Shown piece by piece: positions 27,101 to 37,253 of a stretch of DNA of 64,000 nucleotides. The translations under genes and the position numbers were made by a program. The DNA is taken from contig JANQJU010000020.1 in the NCBI GenBank assembly GCA_028281495.1, forward strand, positions 124,001 to 188,000, read 5' to 3'. The notes beneath the pieces were generated by a model. The model ran no database searches. It worked only from the letters and a program-made list of their open reading frames with translations, and was not told the DNA's origin. Positions within the stretch are counted from its first letter, which is position 1, and every line of letters starts with the position of its first letter. The DNA comes from SAR324 cluster bacterium. Its GTDB lineage: Bacteria; SAR324; NAC60-12.

Positions 27101-29107
27101 ATGGCTCAATCCCCCCTTGAACTCACAGAAAAACAAATCGCAAATTACAAAGGTCAAATTGAAGCAATTGGGAAGTCTCAAGCGGTCATCGAGTTCAACC
27201 TAGATGGCACCATCATCACAGCCAATGAAAATTTTCTCAAAACGATGGGCTATTCCCTCAATGAGCTGGTCGGCCGGCACCATAGTTTGTTTGTAGAAGT
27301 CGAGCATCGAAATTCACGAGAATACCAAGCATTCTGGCAAAGCCTCGGTCGAGGCCAGTATCTCACCGGAGAAATCAAACGGGTCAATAAAACTGGACAA
27401 GAAATCTGGTTACAAGCCAGCTACAACCCCATTTTTGATTTCGATGGCAAACCGTTCAAAGTGGTCAAATATGCCACAAATATCACCGAGCAAAAGCTGC
27501 GAAACGCGGACTATGAAGGACAACTGGATGCCATTGGAAAATCTCAAGCGGTCATCGAATTCGATCTGGAGGGGATCATCCTTACAGCCAACGAAAACTT
27601 TCTCAAAACGATGGGTTATTCATTGAAAGAGTTGGTGGGGAAACATCACAGTATCTTTGTGGAACCAGACTATAAAAGTTCGCACGAATACTCCCAGTTT
27701 TGGAAGAATCTCAAGGAAGGAAAATTCAGTACCGGAGAAATCAAACGAGTTGACAAAGGGGGCAACGTGGTGTGGTTACAAGCGAGTTACAACCCCATCT
27801 TCGATCTGAATGGGAACCCGTATAAAGTGGTCAAATATGCCTCGGATATCACGGAAGACACCAATGGTCGCCTGAACTTTACTCAAGAGTTCCAACGCCT
27901 ATTGGCAGAAATCAAACAGGGAAACCTTCAAGATCGGGGCAATACCGCAGGGCTGCCTGCTCTGTATTCTGACATGATCCGGAATATCAATGAGGTCGTG
28001 GAAGCGATTGTTGCACCTATGCAAGAATTCCAAAGCCGTCTTTCACAGGTGGCTCAAGGGGACGTGAAAGCTTTCGTGACTGGAGATTATCAAGGGGAGC
28101 ATGCTGTATTAAAAGATGCTCTCAACCAAACCTTGGTGTCTCTAGGGAGTTTGGCCGATGCCGCCACCACGATTTCCGCTGGCAACTTAAATATTGAGGT
28201 CGTTCCCAAGTCCGATGTGGATGCCATGGGACACGCAGTGGCCAAAATTCTCAATAATATGAACCAAACCTTAGGGCAGGTTCGTGCCGCAGCCGACGAA
28301 ATTGCGATAGGCAGCAACCAGATTGCTGATGGAAGCCAATCCCTCGCCCAAGGGGCCACACAACAGGCTAGCTCTCTCCAACAAATCAGTGCCTCAATGG
28401 CCGAATTGTCTTCACAAACCGATACCAATGCCCAAAATTCCCACCAAGCCAATCAGATTGCAGCAACCGCCAAACAGAGTGCTGAGACCGGGGATGTCCA
28501 AATGAAAACTATGATCCGAGCCATGTCGGAAATCAATCAATCGAGCCAGGATATTTCCAAGATTATCAAAGTGATTGATAGCATTGCCTTCAAAACCAAC
28601 CTGTTGGCTCTCAATGCGGCTGTAGAGGCCGCACGGGCTGGAGTGCATGGAAAAGGATTTGCTGTTGTGTCCAATGAAGTGCGGAGTCTTGCCGGACAAA
28701 GTGCTCAAGCGGCGAAAGAAACGACGGAAATGATTGAAAACTCTAGTACAAAAGTACAACAGGGGATTGAAATTGCCGATCAAACGGCTTTTGCTCTGGT
28801 GGAAATTGTTAATGGAGTCGATAAGGTTTCCGACTTGATCGGAGAAATTGCAGCTGCCAGCAAAGAACAGGCCGATGGCATTCGAGAAGTGAACATAGGG
28901 CTAAGCCAAATTGAGCGAGTGACTCAATCCAACACCTCCGTTGCAGAGCAGAGTGCGGCCTCATCCCAACAATTGGCATCCCAAGCCAACAACCTAAAAC
29001 AGCTCTTGTCCCAATTTGAATTGCGCCAAGAAACAACTGCTAGCGGATTGCCTGCAGGCGTGACTCCTGAGATGTTGGAAGCCATTCAACGGTATCTTTC
29101 GCAATGA
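27101..29107 (+). CDS. Soluble chemoreceptor with two PAS domains
   Basis: 668 residues with no membrane segment, so cytoplasmic. PAS domain 1 spans about residues 18-130 and PAS 2 about 140-252. They are near copies, 122 residues apart: both contain AIGKSQAVIEF, ANENFLKTMGYSL, TGEIKRV and WLQASYNPIFD. A HAMP-like helical segment follows (about 265-395). The signalling hairpin has the fully conserved tip IDSIAFKTNLLALNAAVEAARAG with GKGFAVVSNEVRSLA. PAS domains of this Aer/TaxA type often bind haem or flavin and report oxygen or redox state, but the ligand is not readable here. No Trp-Asp CheR-binding pentapeptide is visible at the C-terminus. cheD and a CheX-like gene lie 12 kb away. Confidence 0.92.
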   Translation: MAQSPLELTEKQIANYKGQIEAIGKSQAVIEFNLDGTIITANENFLKTMGYSLNELVGRHHSLFVEVEHRNSREYQAFWQSLGRGQYLTGEIKRVNKTGQEIWLQASYNPIFDFDGKPFKVVKYATNITEQKLRNADYEGQLDAIGKSQAVIEFDLEGIILTANENFLKTMGYSLKELVGKHHSIFVEPDYKSSHEYSQFWKNLKEGKFSTGEIKRVDKGGNVVWLQASYNPIFDLNGNPYKVVKYASDITEDTNGRLNFTQEFQRLLAEIKQGNLQDRGNTAGLPALYSDMIRNINEVVEAIVAPMQEFQSRLSQVAQGDVKAFVTGDYQGEHAVLKDALNQTLVSLGSLADAATTISAGNLNIEVVPKSDVDAMGHAVAKILNNMNQTLGQVRAAADEIAIGSNQIADGSQSLAQGATQQASSLQQISASMAELSSQTDTNAQNSHQANQIAATAKQSAETGDVQMKTMIRAMSEINQSSQDISKIIKVIDSIAFKTNLLALNAAVEAARAGVHGKGFAVVSNEVRSLAGQSAQAAKETTEMIENSSTKVQQGIEIADQTAFALVEIVNGVDKVSDLIGEIAAASKEQADGIREVNIGLSQIERVTQSNTSVAEQSAASSQQLASQANNLKQLLSQFELRQETTASGLPAGVTPEMLEAIQRYLSQ

Positions 29108-29141
29108 AAAAATTAGAGAGTACTTGAAGGATCTTCTGTAC

Positions 29142-30029
29142 TTAGAGCTTACGTAACGAAGGCGGTAGCGTTTCATGCAAAGCCTGAAACAGACACTTGT
29201 AAAACGTTGCAAACTTCCGTTTAAAGAGAGCACCGTCTTGAGCTAACAAACGTCCGGTTAGAAAGCTGGGATTCGGAACATCCAGCCCAACCGCTCCCAG
29301 TGAAAAAAGTTCTCCTTTTGCCGTCGTAGCATCAGAGTCGGAATTTGAAGAATCGAATGCCATCGACGCATGCCAAGGTTCTAGAATCGATTCCTGCAAT
29401 GGTTCTCCGTAGGCCAGTATCGAAGCAAAATAGTCGAAGTGCGACATCAAAAACGGATGCTCCATCTTGTGGGGTACAGGATGCAAACTGTATCGATCCA
29501 GATACAAGAGTTTTTGCTTTTCCCAGACACGCATTTCGTTGGAAAGCTCCTGGAACTGCCACCGCTCCCCTCGAAAAACACGCCCTGCGGTAAAACCATC
29601 CCAGCATGAAAAACAAGCACCGGGTTCCACATGAATCTGCCATTGTTGCTGCAAAGCAGAATCAGCAAAAGGAATCAAGGGGTCCGTTGTGAAGTGGAGT
29701 TCTCCCCCAGCTTCCACGTGAATGTCCACCTGTTGATGTGCAATACGTCCTTGCGACGGGTGCAGTTTGGGAGAACCTTGCGACGTGATCCAAATACTCG
29801 CACCACGTTGCACATGAATTTTGAGACGCAACCGATCTCCCCCAAAAATCCCCGCAGTGGGGCTCATGAGGATCAGTTGCGCCATAGAGGATTTCGGGGG
29901 GTGATAGAGGCGGGTGATTTTGAAGGGAATTTCACAATAAGCATCTTGCAAAATGGTCTTGCCTCGTTTTGAAGCAAACACCATCTCCAAGCGTCCAGTC
30001 CGGCCAATCTCATTCAAGGGAACGGTCAT
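29142..30029 (-). CDS. ureD: Urease accessory protein UreD (UreH)
   Basis: 295 residues. UreD forms the scaffold that with UreF and UreG delivers nickel to apo-urease. Family features include LILMSPTAGIFGGDRL, the QGSPKLHPS segment, LHFTTDPLIPFADS and FSCWDGFTAGRVFRGERW. It is the last gene of the urease operon, 6 nt after ureG. In many enterobacteria ureD comes first; placing it last is a known alternative arrangement. Confidence 0.92.
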   Translation of the reverse strand: MTVPLNEIGRTGRLEMVFASKRGKTILQDAYCEIPFKITRLYHPPKSSMAQLILMSPTAGIFGGDRLRLKIHVQRGASIWITSQGSPKLHPSQGRIAHQQVDIHVEAGGELHFTTDPLIPFADSALQQQWQIHVEPGACFSCWDGFTAGRVFRGERWQFQELSNEMRVWEKQKLLYLDRYSLHPVPHKMEHPFLMSHFDYFASILAYGEPLQESILEPWHASMAFDSSNSDSDATTAKGELFSLGAVGLDVPNPSFLTGRLLAQDGALFKRKFATFYKCLFQALHETLPPSLRKL

Positions 30030-30035
30030 TCTCGT

Positions 30036-30647
30036 TTATGCCTCTTCAAACAACAGTTCCGTGCGAATCCAATGAATGATGTCATCCAAACCCTCTTTTG
30101 CCTTCAAATTGGTGAATAGGAAAGGACGAGCTCCTCTCATTTTTTTGGCATCCCGATCCATCACCTTCAGATCCGCCCCAACATGGGGAGCTAGATCAAT
30201 TTTGTTGATGATGAGTAGATCGGATCGTGTCACTCCAGGTCCTCCTTTGCGGGGAACTTTATCACCACCGGATACATCAATCACATAAATCGAAGCATCC
30301 ACCAATTCAGGGCTGAAGCTGGCTGCCAGGTTATCCCCACCACTTTCCACAAAAATGAGTTCTACGTCTGGGTGCGTTTTGACGATTTGCTCAATCGCTT
30401 CAAAATTCAGCGAAGCATCTTCTCGGATCGCGGTGTGAGGGCACCCTCCGGTTTCCACGCCCCAAATGCGTTCTTTGGGCAAGGCTTCGCTTCGGATGAG
30501 AAATTCCATATCTTCTTGTGTGAAGATATCATTGGTCACCACAGCCAATTGATGATCCTCGCGCATGCTTTTGCACAGGCAATCCAGCAAAGCCGTCTTT
30601 CCGGAACCCACCGGACCACCAATTCCAATTTTTACAGGTCGTCGCAT
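30036..30647 (-). CDS. ureG: Urease accessory GTPase UreG
   Basis: 203 residues, SIMIBI-class GTPase that drives nickel insertion into urease. [14 protein letters not shown] is the P-loop, the metal-binding CPH motif is in [35 protein letters not shown] is the switch region, and [13 protein letters not shown] gives guanine specificity. A GAGGCT site precedes the ATG. It is flanked by ureF and ureD in the same direction. Confidence 0.97.
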   Translation of the reverse strand: MRRPVKIGIGGPVGSGKTALLDCLCKSMREDHQLAVVTNDIFTQEDMEFLIRSEALPKERIWGVETGGCPHTAIREDASLNFEAIEQIVKTHPDVELIFVESGGDNLAASFSPELVDASIYVIDVSGGDKVPRKGGPGVTRSDLLIINKIDLAPHVGADLKVMDRDAKKMRGARPFLFTNLKAKEGLDDIIHWIRTELLFEEA

Positions 30648-30706
30648 ATAGCCTCATTAATAATGAATGAAAGGAGATCCCCAGGACTGGAGTTCACTCC
30701 AAAAGT

Positions 30707-31531
30707 TTAAGACCGAAACAGCCGAGTGTACAAATACCGATGATTCATTTGAGCGATATCCATCATGGGGACAAAGCTAGTCCAGGGGCGAGTTGGCTCT
30801 TGAAGAACCTGTTCAATCGCCTCAGGCAGCTTCTGGAGCTGTCGCGTTAAGATCGTTTGTCCTTCTTGTTGCCCCATGGCAATCAATCGCAGTGCCGCAG
30901 AAATCATGCTGGTTAATCGTGTATAGCCAATGCTCGAAAGCGAAGCTGATGGTGACAGCTCTAAAACCGAAAAGAGCGCGGCATAGACTGTCAACGCATT
31001 GCCATGTAGTGTTTCCGATTCGATATCTTCTAGGATCTTTTCTAAGCCTTGGTGAGGATACAAGGGGAGGCAGGATCGCAATAAGCGTTTGCCTAAGGTC
31101 GTACTACTTTGGCGCGTTGCAGCAGCTGGTTTCATCGCAGTCAATTCGATATCGAAACGTTGAAATGCCTTCCAATCTTCAGATTGCCATGCCTCCATGA
31201 GCTGACACAATGCCAAGCCTTCTAAGGAAACAAAGCCTTGTTCCAACCATGCATTCATCCAGGTTTCCAAGGTGGCTCCATTCCTCACCCACCCTTGATC
31301 CACAGCAGCTTCCAAACCTTCAGAATAGGAAAAGGCTCCGACTGGAAAAAAGCTATCCGTCAGTTGCAACGTCTTGAGGAGTTGTAATGGAGTGAGATCC
31401 AATGCCAGTTTTTGGTGCGAGGAAGGTGAATCGAATAACAACAGGGGCCTGTCAATGCGAATGTCCACTGACGTTGAGAACTGGGGTGAACGAATGCTTG
31501 CCAGTCCTATATGCCACCCCGAGTTGCTCAA
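30707..31531 (-). CDS. ureF: Urease accessory protein UreF
   Basis: Up to 274 residues. The family core starts LLKTLQLTDSFFPVGAFSYSEGLEAAV (about residues 50-76), with later QMNHRYLYTRLFRS at the C-terminus, as in UreF. The start is unsure. The longest frame uses a TTG at 31531 and overlaps ureE by 80 nt. An in-frame GTG just upstream of IDRPLLLF or a TTG before DLTPLQ would give a more usual length. No clear ribosome site marks any of them. Translation is probably coupled to ureE. UreF links UreD with UreG and checks nickel delivery. Confidence 0.85.
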   Translation of the reverse strand: MSNSGWHIGLASIRSPQFSTSVDIRIDRPLLLFDSPSSHQKLALDLTPLQLLKTLQLTDSFFPVGAFSYSEGLEAAVDQGWVRNGATLETWMNAWLEQGFVSLEGLALCQLMEAWQSEDWKAFQRFDIELTAMKPAAATRQSSTTLGKRLLRSCLPLYPHQGLEKILEDIESETLHGNALTVYAALFSVLELSPSASLSSIGYTRLTSMISAALRLIAMGQQEGQTILTRQLQKLPEAIEQVLQEPTRPWTSFVPMMDIAQMNHRYLYTRLFRS

Positions 31532-31991
31532 ATAATTTCTGTACTCCTGGTTCTTGCAAACAAATCAGCTCGTGGTGACCAATCATCAACAATTGATGAC
31601 GATTGCCAATCTGATACGCCAATGACGCCCATTCCTGAACGTTTTCCGGGGTGAGTATATACACATCTTCTTCCATTTCCACGACCCGAATGACCATCTG
31701 TTCTCGTTCCAAAACCAGATAATCATGGGACGTGAGTACCTTCCCGGAAGCCAAGGACAGGCCAAAGACCAAACCGCCATCTGAAGTGCGTTTCCCATGA
31801 CTCTTACAACGATCTTCCCAGCTCAAGGTCAGCGTGTCTTGCTTCCAGGTAGGATATTTTTGAGAAATCTCATTGGCAGTATAGATGCGTTCAACAACAA
31901 TCAGTGGCATGTCAGATGTGGTGTGGACGTTATCACTCTTGTGGTGATTGGAAATTGCCTCTGAAACGTTACAAGCCTGCTTCAGAGGCAT
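31452..31991 (-). CDS. ureE: Urease accessory nickel chaperone UreE
   Basis: 179 residues if begun at the first ATG, 13 nt after ureC. A second ATG at 31910 (PLIVVERIY) would give 152 residues, nearer the usual length; neither has a clear ribosome site. The fold shows LSWEDRCKSHGKRTSDGG, KVLTSHDYLVLE and AYQIGNRHQLLMIG, where RH is the conserved interface His. The C-terminus has only a short metal-binding tail (SGHSH), not the long His-rich tail of some species. The N-terminal extension adds an SNHHK cluster. Confidence 0.9.
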   Translation of the reverse strand: MPLKQACNVSEAISNHHKSDNVHTTSDMPLIVVERIYTANEISQKYPTWKQDTLTLSWEDRCKSHGKRTSDGGLVFGLSLASGKVLTSHDYLVLEREQMVIRVVEMEEDVYILTPENVQEWASLAYQIGNRHQLLMIGHHELICLQEPGVQKLFEQLGVAYRTGKHSFTPVLNVSGHSH

Positions 31992-32004
31992 AGAGGATTT
32001 GGCT

Positions 32005-33711
32005 TTAAAACAAGAAATATCGTTGTGCTAATGGAAGGACTTCTGCCGGTTCACATTTCAACAACTCACCATCGGCTTTCACCTCATAGGTTTCAGGATT
32101 CACCTCGATGTCGGGCAGGGCGTTGTTGAGCTTCAGGTCCTTTTTGGAAAGCGAACGACACCCCTGAACCCCCACCAAACGGCGTTGCAACCCCTCCAAA
32201 GCCCCGCTATGAATTCCGGCTTGCGAGACAAAATTCACACAGGTGGAATTTGTGGCTCTACCATAGGATCCAAACATATCCCGATAGATGAACGGTTGTG
32301 GTGTTGGAATGGAGGCGTTGCCGTCCCCCATGGTCGATCCCGCAATGAAACCGCCCTTGATGATCAACTCGGGTTTGATTCCAAAAAAGGCCGGTTTCCA
32401 GAGCACCAAATCGGCCATTTTTCCTACTTCGATGGAACCGATCACATCCGACATTCCATGTACCAACGCCGGATTGATGGTGTATTTGGCTACATAGCGT
32501 TTCGCACGAAAGTTGTCGTTGTCGCCTTTTTCTTCAGGAAGCGCACCGCGTTGTTTTTTCATCTTATCAGCCGTTTGCCACGTACGGCAGATCACTTCCC
32601 CAATACGCCCCATGGCTTGAGAATCGGAAGCGATGACGCTGAACGCGCCTAAATCATGCAGGATGTCTTCTGCCGCAATGGTTTCGGCACGAATCCGAGA
32701 TTCGGCAAACGCCACATCTTCAGGAATGGAAGGAGACAAGTGATGGCAAACCATCAACATATCCAAATGTTCATCCATTGTGTTGCGTGTGAATGGCATG
32801 GTGGGGTTGGTAGAAGACGGCAATACATTGGCTTCACCACAAAGCTTGATGATATCCGGGGCATGCCCCCCTCCCGCTCCTTCGGTATGGTACGTATGAA
32901 TCGTGCGACCTTTGAGGGCAGCAATCGTATCTTCCACAAACCCTGCTTCGTTGAGGGTATCCGTGTGGATCGCCACTTGAACGTCAAACTCTTCGGCAAC
33001 TGCGAGGCACTGATCAATGGCTGCAGGAGTGGTGCCCCAATCTTCATGAAGTTTCAGGCCCAATGCTCCTGCTACGATTTGTTCACGAAGCGCTGTGGGT
33101 AAAGACGAATTGCCTTTGCCCAAGAAACCAAAATTTAAAGGAAACGCTTCAATCGCTTCATACATCCGTCGAATATTCCAAGCTCCTGGCGTACACGTGG
33201 TGGCGTTGGTTCCGGTAGCTGGTCCTGTGCCCCCCCCAATCAGGGTTGTGATCCCCGAATAAAAAGCTTCAGGAATTTGATTCGGTGAAATGAAATGGAC
33301 ATGAGCATCAATCGCACCTGCGGTTAAAATGCATCCTTCTCCGGCAATCACTTCGGTAGAAGCGCCGACTTCCATTCCTGGCGTGACGCCTGCCATGATG
33401 CCAGGATTGCCCGCTTTCCCAATGCCAGAAATCAAACCATCCCGGAGTGCGATGTCGGCTTTGTAAATACCAAGGTAGTCCAGTATAAGGGCATTGGTAA
33501 TCACCACATCCGGCGTGCCATTGCCTCGCGTGGCCTCCGCGGATTGTCCCATGCCATCCCGAAGCACTTTTCCTCCGCCAAACTTACATTCATCGCCATA
33601 GACCGTGTGGTCGGCTTCTACTTCAATCCACAATTCAGTATCACCCAAACGGACTTTATCGCCAACAGTTGGGCCGTAATGCGCAGCATAGACGTGTCTT
33701 TCAATTTTCAT
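32005..33711 (-). CDS. ureC: Urease alpha subunit UreC
   Basis: 568 residues, full length. The nickel site is complete: His pair in [11 protein letters not shown], carbamylated Lys in GLKLHEDWG, His in [10 protein letters not shown] and in [13 protein letters not shown], the mobile flap His in [12 protein letters not shown], and Asp in [11 protein letters not shown]. It hydrolyses urea to ammonia and carbamate in the cytoplasm. It overlaps ureB by 4 nt and is followed by ureE. Preceding genes encode the urea importer, so uptake and hydrolysis are encoded together. Confidence 0.98.
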   Translation of the reverse strand: MKIERHVYAAHYGPTVGDKVRLGDTELWIEVEADHTVYGDECKFGGGKVLRDGMGQSAEATRGNGTPDVVITNALILDYLGIYKADIALRDGLISGIGKAGNPGIMAGVTPGMEVGASTEVIAGEGCILTAGAIDAHVHFISPNQIPEAFYSGITTLIGGGTGPATGTNATTCTPGAWNIRRMYEAIEAFPLNFGFLGKGNSSLPTALREQIVAGALGLKLHEDWGTTPAAIDQCLAVAEEFDVQVAIHTDTLNEAGFVEDTIAALKGRTIHTYHTEGAGGGHAPDIIKLCGEANVLPSSTNPTMPFTRNTMDEHLDMLMVCHHLSPSIPEDVAFAESRIRAETIAAEDILHDLGAFSVIASDSQAMGRIGEVICRTWQTADKMKKQRGALPEEKGDNDNFRAKRYVAKYTINPALVHGMSDVIGSIEVGKMADLVLWKPAFFGIKPELIIKGGFIAGSTMGDGNASIPTPQPFIYRDMFGSYGRATNSTCVNFVSQAGIHSGALEGLQRRLVGVQGCRSLSKKDLKLNNALPDIEVNPETYEVKADGELLKCEPAEVLPLAQRYFLF

Positions 33712-34079
33712 TCGGTCCCTTTCTTGGCAAACGTGTTGATGGTTTGAACAGCTTGGGTCTGAGTATTGGGATTATCGAGATCCCCATTCACAATTGCATT
33801 GATCCCAAACAGTCGTCGGTTTCCTTTCAATTCGACCAATTCCACTTCTTTCGAATCGCCCGGCTCAAACCGAACCGCCGTACCTGCCGGGATATTGAGC
33901 CGCATTCCATAAGCAGCTTCCCGGTCAAACGAAAGCCAGCGGTTCGCTTCAAAAAAGTGGCAATGGGATCCCACTTGAATCGGACGATCTCCCAAATTGG
34001 CCACCACCAAACTTTCCGTACGCCTGTCAATATTCGCTTCAATCGGCTCGGAACCGAGTTGGTATTCCCCTGGAATCAT
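33708..34079 (-). CDS. ureB: Urease beta subunit UreB
   Basis: 123 residues. It starts MIPGEYQLG and has the family segments [37 protein letters not shown] and [21 protein letters not shown]. The stop overlaps the ureC start by 4 nt and an AAAAGGAGG site precedes the ATG. Separate ureA and ureB genes are the usual bacterial form, not the fused Helicobacter form. Confidence 0.97.
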   Translation of the reverse strand: MIPGEYQLGSEPIEANIDRRTESLVVANLGDRPIQVGSHCHFFEANRWLSFDREAAYGMRLNIPAGTAVRFEPGDSKEVELVELKGNRRLFGINAIVNGDLDNPNTQTQAVQTINTFAKKGTE

Positions 34080-34091
34080 AGAACCTCCTTT

Positions 34092-34394
34092 TCATTGAAT
34101 CGGATTATGTACGGTGACCAACTTAGTGCCATCGGGAAAAGTGCCTTCAACCTGAATTTCCGGGATCATTTCCGGCACTCCTTCCATCACCTCTTCCGCA
34201 GTCAAGATTTGTTTGCCTAATTGCATGATCTCCGCCACGGTTTTGCCATTGCGGATCTCTTCCAACAGTTCTGAAGTGATCAACGCTACCGATTCCGGAT
34301 AATTCAACTTCAATCCACGGTCCTTGCGCTTGCGGGCCAACTCTCCTGCGGTGAAAATCATGAGCTTTTCAATTTCTCGCGTGGTCAGATGCAT
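34092..34394 (-). CDS. ureA: Urease gamma subunit UreA
   Basis: 100 residues from ATG 34394 with a GAGGAG site; the frame is open further upstream, but only as a shadow of urtE. Canonical features are [19 protein letters not shown] at the start, [20 protein letters not shown], and [21 protein letters not shown] at the end. It is the first structural urease gene, 19 nt after urtE, so transport and urease genes are probably one transcript. Confidence 0.97.
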   Translation of the reverse strand: MHLTTREIEKLMIFTAGELARKRKDRGLKLNYPESVALITSELLEEIRNGKTVAEIMQLGKQILTAEEVMEGVPEMIPEIQVEGTFPDGTKLVTVHNPIQ

Positions 34395-34413
34395 AAGTTT
34401 CTCCTCAGTAATA

Positions 34414-35109
34414 TCAAACAGCCAAATGCTGACGGACCAGATCATCGGTAAGATCGGCAATCGGTCCTCCCGCCACCATACGGCCTTTTTCCATAATGCA
34501 AAACTCTTGAGCCACTCGCCGCGCAAAGGGGAGTTTCTGTTCCACCAGCAGGACGGTTAACTTTTCCTCTTGATTCAACCGAAGGATGATACTGCCAATA
34601 TCATGCACAATATTGGGCTGGATGCCTTCGGTCGGTTCATCAAAAATCAGCAACTTGGGATCCGTGGCTAAAGCCCGTCCAATTGCCAATTGTTGTTGTT
34701 GCCCTCCTGAAAGATCTCCTCCTCGGCGATGTAACATTTCTTTCAACACGGGGAACAGCTCGAAAATCCGGGATGGAATTTCTTTCACACCATCTCGGCG
34801 AGCGCTCAACCCAACCCGTAAGTTTTCTTCCACGGTCAATTGAGGAAAGATCTCTCGCCCTTGAGGCACATATCCAATGCCCTGCCGTGCTCGGAGATCT
34901 GCGGCCATTCCCTTCAACTCGGTTCCACCAAAACGGATGCTACCCGATTTCGTCCCCAGGATGCCCATGATTGATTTCAGCAAAGTGGTTTTGCCCACCC
35001 CATTGCGTCCCATCAAGCACATGCAGGAACCTTCCGAAACCTGCAAATCCACATCCCACAGCGTGTGACTTTGGCCATAGTATTGATTCAATCCCTGTAT
35101 GTCTAGCAT
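34414..35109 (-). CDS. urtE: Urea ABC transporter ATPase UrtE
   Basis: 231 residues, LivF-like ATPase. Walker [10 protein letters not shown], signature [15 protein letters not shown], Walker [17 protein letters not shown]; the EGIQP wording is characteristic of UrtE. It lies between a tandem-repeat spacer (towards urtD) and ureA. Together with UrtD it powers the UrtBC channel. Confidence 0.95.
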   Translation of the reverse strand: MLDIQGLNQYYGQSHTLWDVDLQVSEGSCMCLMGRNGVGKTTLLKSIMGILGTKSGSIRFGGTELKGMAADLRARQGIGYVPQGREIFPQLTVEENLRVGLSARRDGVKEIPSRIFELFPVLKEMLHRRGGDLSGGQQQQLAIGRALATDPKLLIFDEPTEGIQPNIVHDIGSIILRLNQEEKLTVLLVEQKLPFARRVAQEFCIMEKGRMVAGGPIADLTDDLVRQHLAV

Positions 35110-35153
35110 ATCGATTTTTAGCCTGAATTTGTCATGCCGGTGTCGGCATCTCT

Positions 35154-35280
35154 TGAATTGTATGAATTGTATGAATCGTAATGAATCGTGAGTTGTATGA
35201 ATCGTAACGAATCGTGAGTTGTATGAATCGTAATGAATCGTGAGTTGTATGAATGATGATGAAGATGATGAATCGTGAGT
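35154..35280. repeat. 26-bp tandem repeat in the urtD-urtE spacer
   Basis: Units beginning ATGAATCGTAA start at 35171, 35197 and 35223, with a degenerate fourth from 35249. Two shorter versions precede. The period is 26 bp and the units differ at one or two bases. The spacer of 183 nt is long for this otherwise tightly packed operon, where urtB-urtC and urtC-urtD abut or overlap. The repeat could change mRNA stability or be neutral slippage. Confidence 0.85.
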
Positions 35281-35292
35281 GATTTCTTAAGC

Positions 35293-36069
35293 TCAGTGTC
35301 CCAAATAAACTTCCATCACTTCCGAATTGTTTTGCACCTCATCCATGCTGCCTTCTGCCAAGACGCTGCCTTCATGAAGCACCGTCACCTGTTTTGCAAT
35401 GGAACGAATGAATTCCATGTCATGTTCCACGACAACCACTGAATGCTTACCGGCCAACGAGGTGAGTAAATCGGCCGTACGTTCCATTTCTTGGGGAGTC
35501 ATTCCAGCGACCGGTTCGTCGACAAGGAGCAGCAGTGGGTCTTGCATCAGCAACATGCCAATTTCCAACCATTGCTTTTGACCATGCGATAGCAACCCAG
35601 CGATGTCGTAGGGGCGAGTTTCTAAGCCAATGATGTGAAGGACCTCATCAATGCGAGTGCGCTGCTCTTCTGTAAGTCGCGTGAATAAGCTATGCCACAC
35701 TCCTTTGTAGGTCTTCATCGCCAATTCCAGATTTTCAAACACGGTGTGTTCTTGAAATACGGTCGGTTTCTGAAATTTTCGGCCAATGCCGATTTGGGCA
35801 ATTTCGGTTTCTGAAAGTCCGGTGAGGTCATAGTTTTGGCCAAAAAATGCGGTTCCGCTATCAGGTCGCGTCTTGCCGGTAATGACATCCATCATAGTAG
35901 TTTTGCCTGCTCCGTTGGGACCAATGATGCAGCGCAGTTCTCCAGGACGCACATACAGTGTCAATGCATTCAAAGCCTTAAATCCATCGAAGCTCACGGT
36001 GATCCCTTCGAGATATAAGATCACGTCGTGCCCTACATCGACTTTGTAATTTTCAAACTCTTCTTTCAT
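35293..36069 (-). CDS. urtD: Urea ABC transporter ATPase UrtD
   Basis: 258 residues, LivG-like ATPase. Walker A GPNGAGKTT, the Q-loop region FQKPTVFQEHTVFENLELA, signature LSHGQKQWLEIGMLL (the SHGQKQWLEIGM form is typical of UrtD) and Walker B LLLVDEPVAGMTPQE. It overlaps urtC by 4 nt (ATGA). Confidence 0.95.
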   Translation of the reverse strand: MKEEFENYKVDVGHDVILYLEGITVSFDGFKALNALTLYVRPGELRCIIGPNGAGKTTMMDVITGKTRPDSGTAFFGQNYDLTGLSETEIAQIGIGRKFQKPTVFQEHTVFENLELAMKTYKGVWHSLFTRLTEEQRTRIDEVLHIIGLETRPYDIAGLLSHGQKQWLEIGMLLMQDPLLLLVDEPVAGMTPQEMERTADLLTSLAGKHSVVVVEHDMEFIRSIAKQVTVLHEGSVLAEGSMDEVQNNSEVMEVYLGH

Positions 36070-37253
36070 GCAGGACCCCCTTCCTGCACGGCTGGTTTTT
36101 TGGAAGTTTTGGAAACCGTGGCATCCACAGCATTTGGCAAGCTGGAATCTGGGTCTTTCGGAGGGAAGAATTTCGTACGCACTTGATCAAACACACCGAT
36201 CAATCCTTTAGGCATGAACAACGTCACTATGATGAACATCAATCCTAGAATATAGAGCCACAAGTCCGGCAGCACGACCGTAAAAACACTTTTCGCTCCA
36301 TTCACAATGCCGGCTCCCAAGAGAGAGCCTACCAACGAGCCGCGTCCCCCCACAGCTACCCAAATGGCCATTTCAATTGAATTGGAAGGCTGCATTTCAC
36401 TTGGGTTGATGATACCCACTTGGGGCACATACAAGGCTCCAGCGATCCCTGCAATGACTGCTGAAAGCGTCCACACAAACAGCTTAAAATACAAAGGATC
36501 GTAACCAGAAAAGCGCACCCGTTCTTCGGCATCACGTATAGCTTTCATCACACGCCCTAGCTTCGAAGTCACAATGTAGCGAGACAACAAATAGGTGCAT
36601 AAAACGAAGACGACGGTGAGGATATACAGCCCCATTTTGGTGCTGTGTTCCTGCAACGAGAAGCCCAAAAGCTTCTTGAAATCAGTCAAACCATTGTTGC
36701 CTCCGAAACCCAGGTCGTTGCGGAAAAAAGCAAGCATGAAGGCATAGGTCATCGCTTGGGTGATGATTGCAAAATAAACCCCTCGAATTCGTGAGCGGAA
36801 GGCTAAAAAACCAAAGACATAGGCTAAGGCTCCTGGCACCAACGCCACCATCGCCACGGTAAATAGGAAATTATCGAAGCCGTACCAGTACCAGGGGAGT
36901 TCTTTCCAATCGAGAAAGACCATAAAGTCGGGCAACTCACTCCGGTAAACTCCCAAACCCGCCATGGCTCGCATGAGATGCATGCCCATGACATAACCCC
37001 CTAAGGCGAAATACACTCCGTGACCCAAGCTCAAAATCCCGGTGTACCCCCAGATCAAATCCATCGCCAAGGCGACCATGGCATAGCATAAAAACTTCCC
37101 GAATAAGGGAATCAGATAATCCGGTACATGGAAAAAAGAACCGGGTTCGGGGACCGTGTTTAGGATTGGCACCACAATCACCCCAAGCACAGCAAATGAG
37201 ATCACCACGCCCCATCCCCGGGTGGTATGAATTTGTTTGAATACTCCTGACAT
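36066..37253 (-). CDS. urtC: Urea ABC transporter permease UrtC
   Basis: 395 residues, LivM-like permease with about ten hydrophobic segments. Family markers are LCYAMVALAMDLIWGYTGILSLGHG split over residues about 54-78, YFALGGYVMGMHLMR, FFRNDLGFGGNNGLTDFK and VGGRGSLVGSLLGAG. A hydrophilic tail of about 35 residues ends the protein. It begins directly after the urtB stop, with no spacer, and overlaps urtD. Confidence 0.95.
   Translation of the reverse strand: MSGVFKQIHTTRGWGVVISFAVLGVIVVPILNTVPEPGSFFHVPDYLIPLFGKFLCYAMVALAMDLIWGYTGILSLGHGVYFALGGYVMGMHLMRAMAGLGVYRSELPDFMVFLDWKELPWYWYGFDNFLFTVAMVALVPGALAYVFGFLAFRSRIRGVYFAIITQAMTYAFMLAFFRNDLGFGGNNGLTDFKKLLGFSLQEHSTKMGLYILTVVFVLCTYLLSRYIVTSKLGRVMKAIRDAEERVRFSGYDPLYFKLFVWTLSAVIAGIAGALYVPQVGIINPSEMQPSNSIEMAIWVAVGGRGSLVGSLLGAGIVNGAKSVFTVVLPDLWLYILGLMFIIVTLFMPKGLIGVFDQVRTKFFPPKDPDSSLPNAVDATVSKTSKKPAVQEGGPA

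Noticed and set aside
35154..35280. Repeat array as a CRISPR
   Set aside because: The units are directly joined with no unique spacers, and no cas genes are present.
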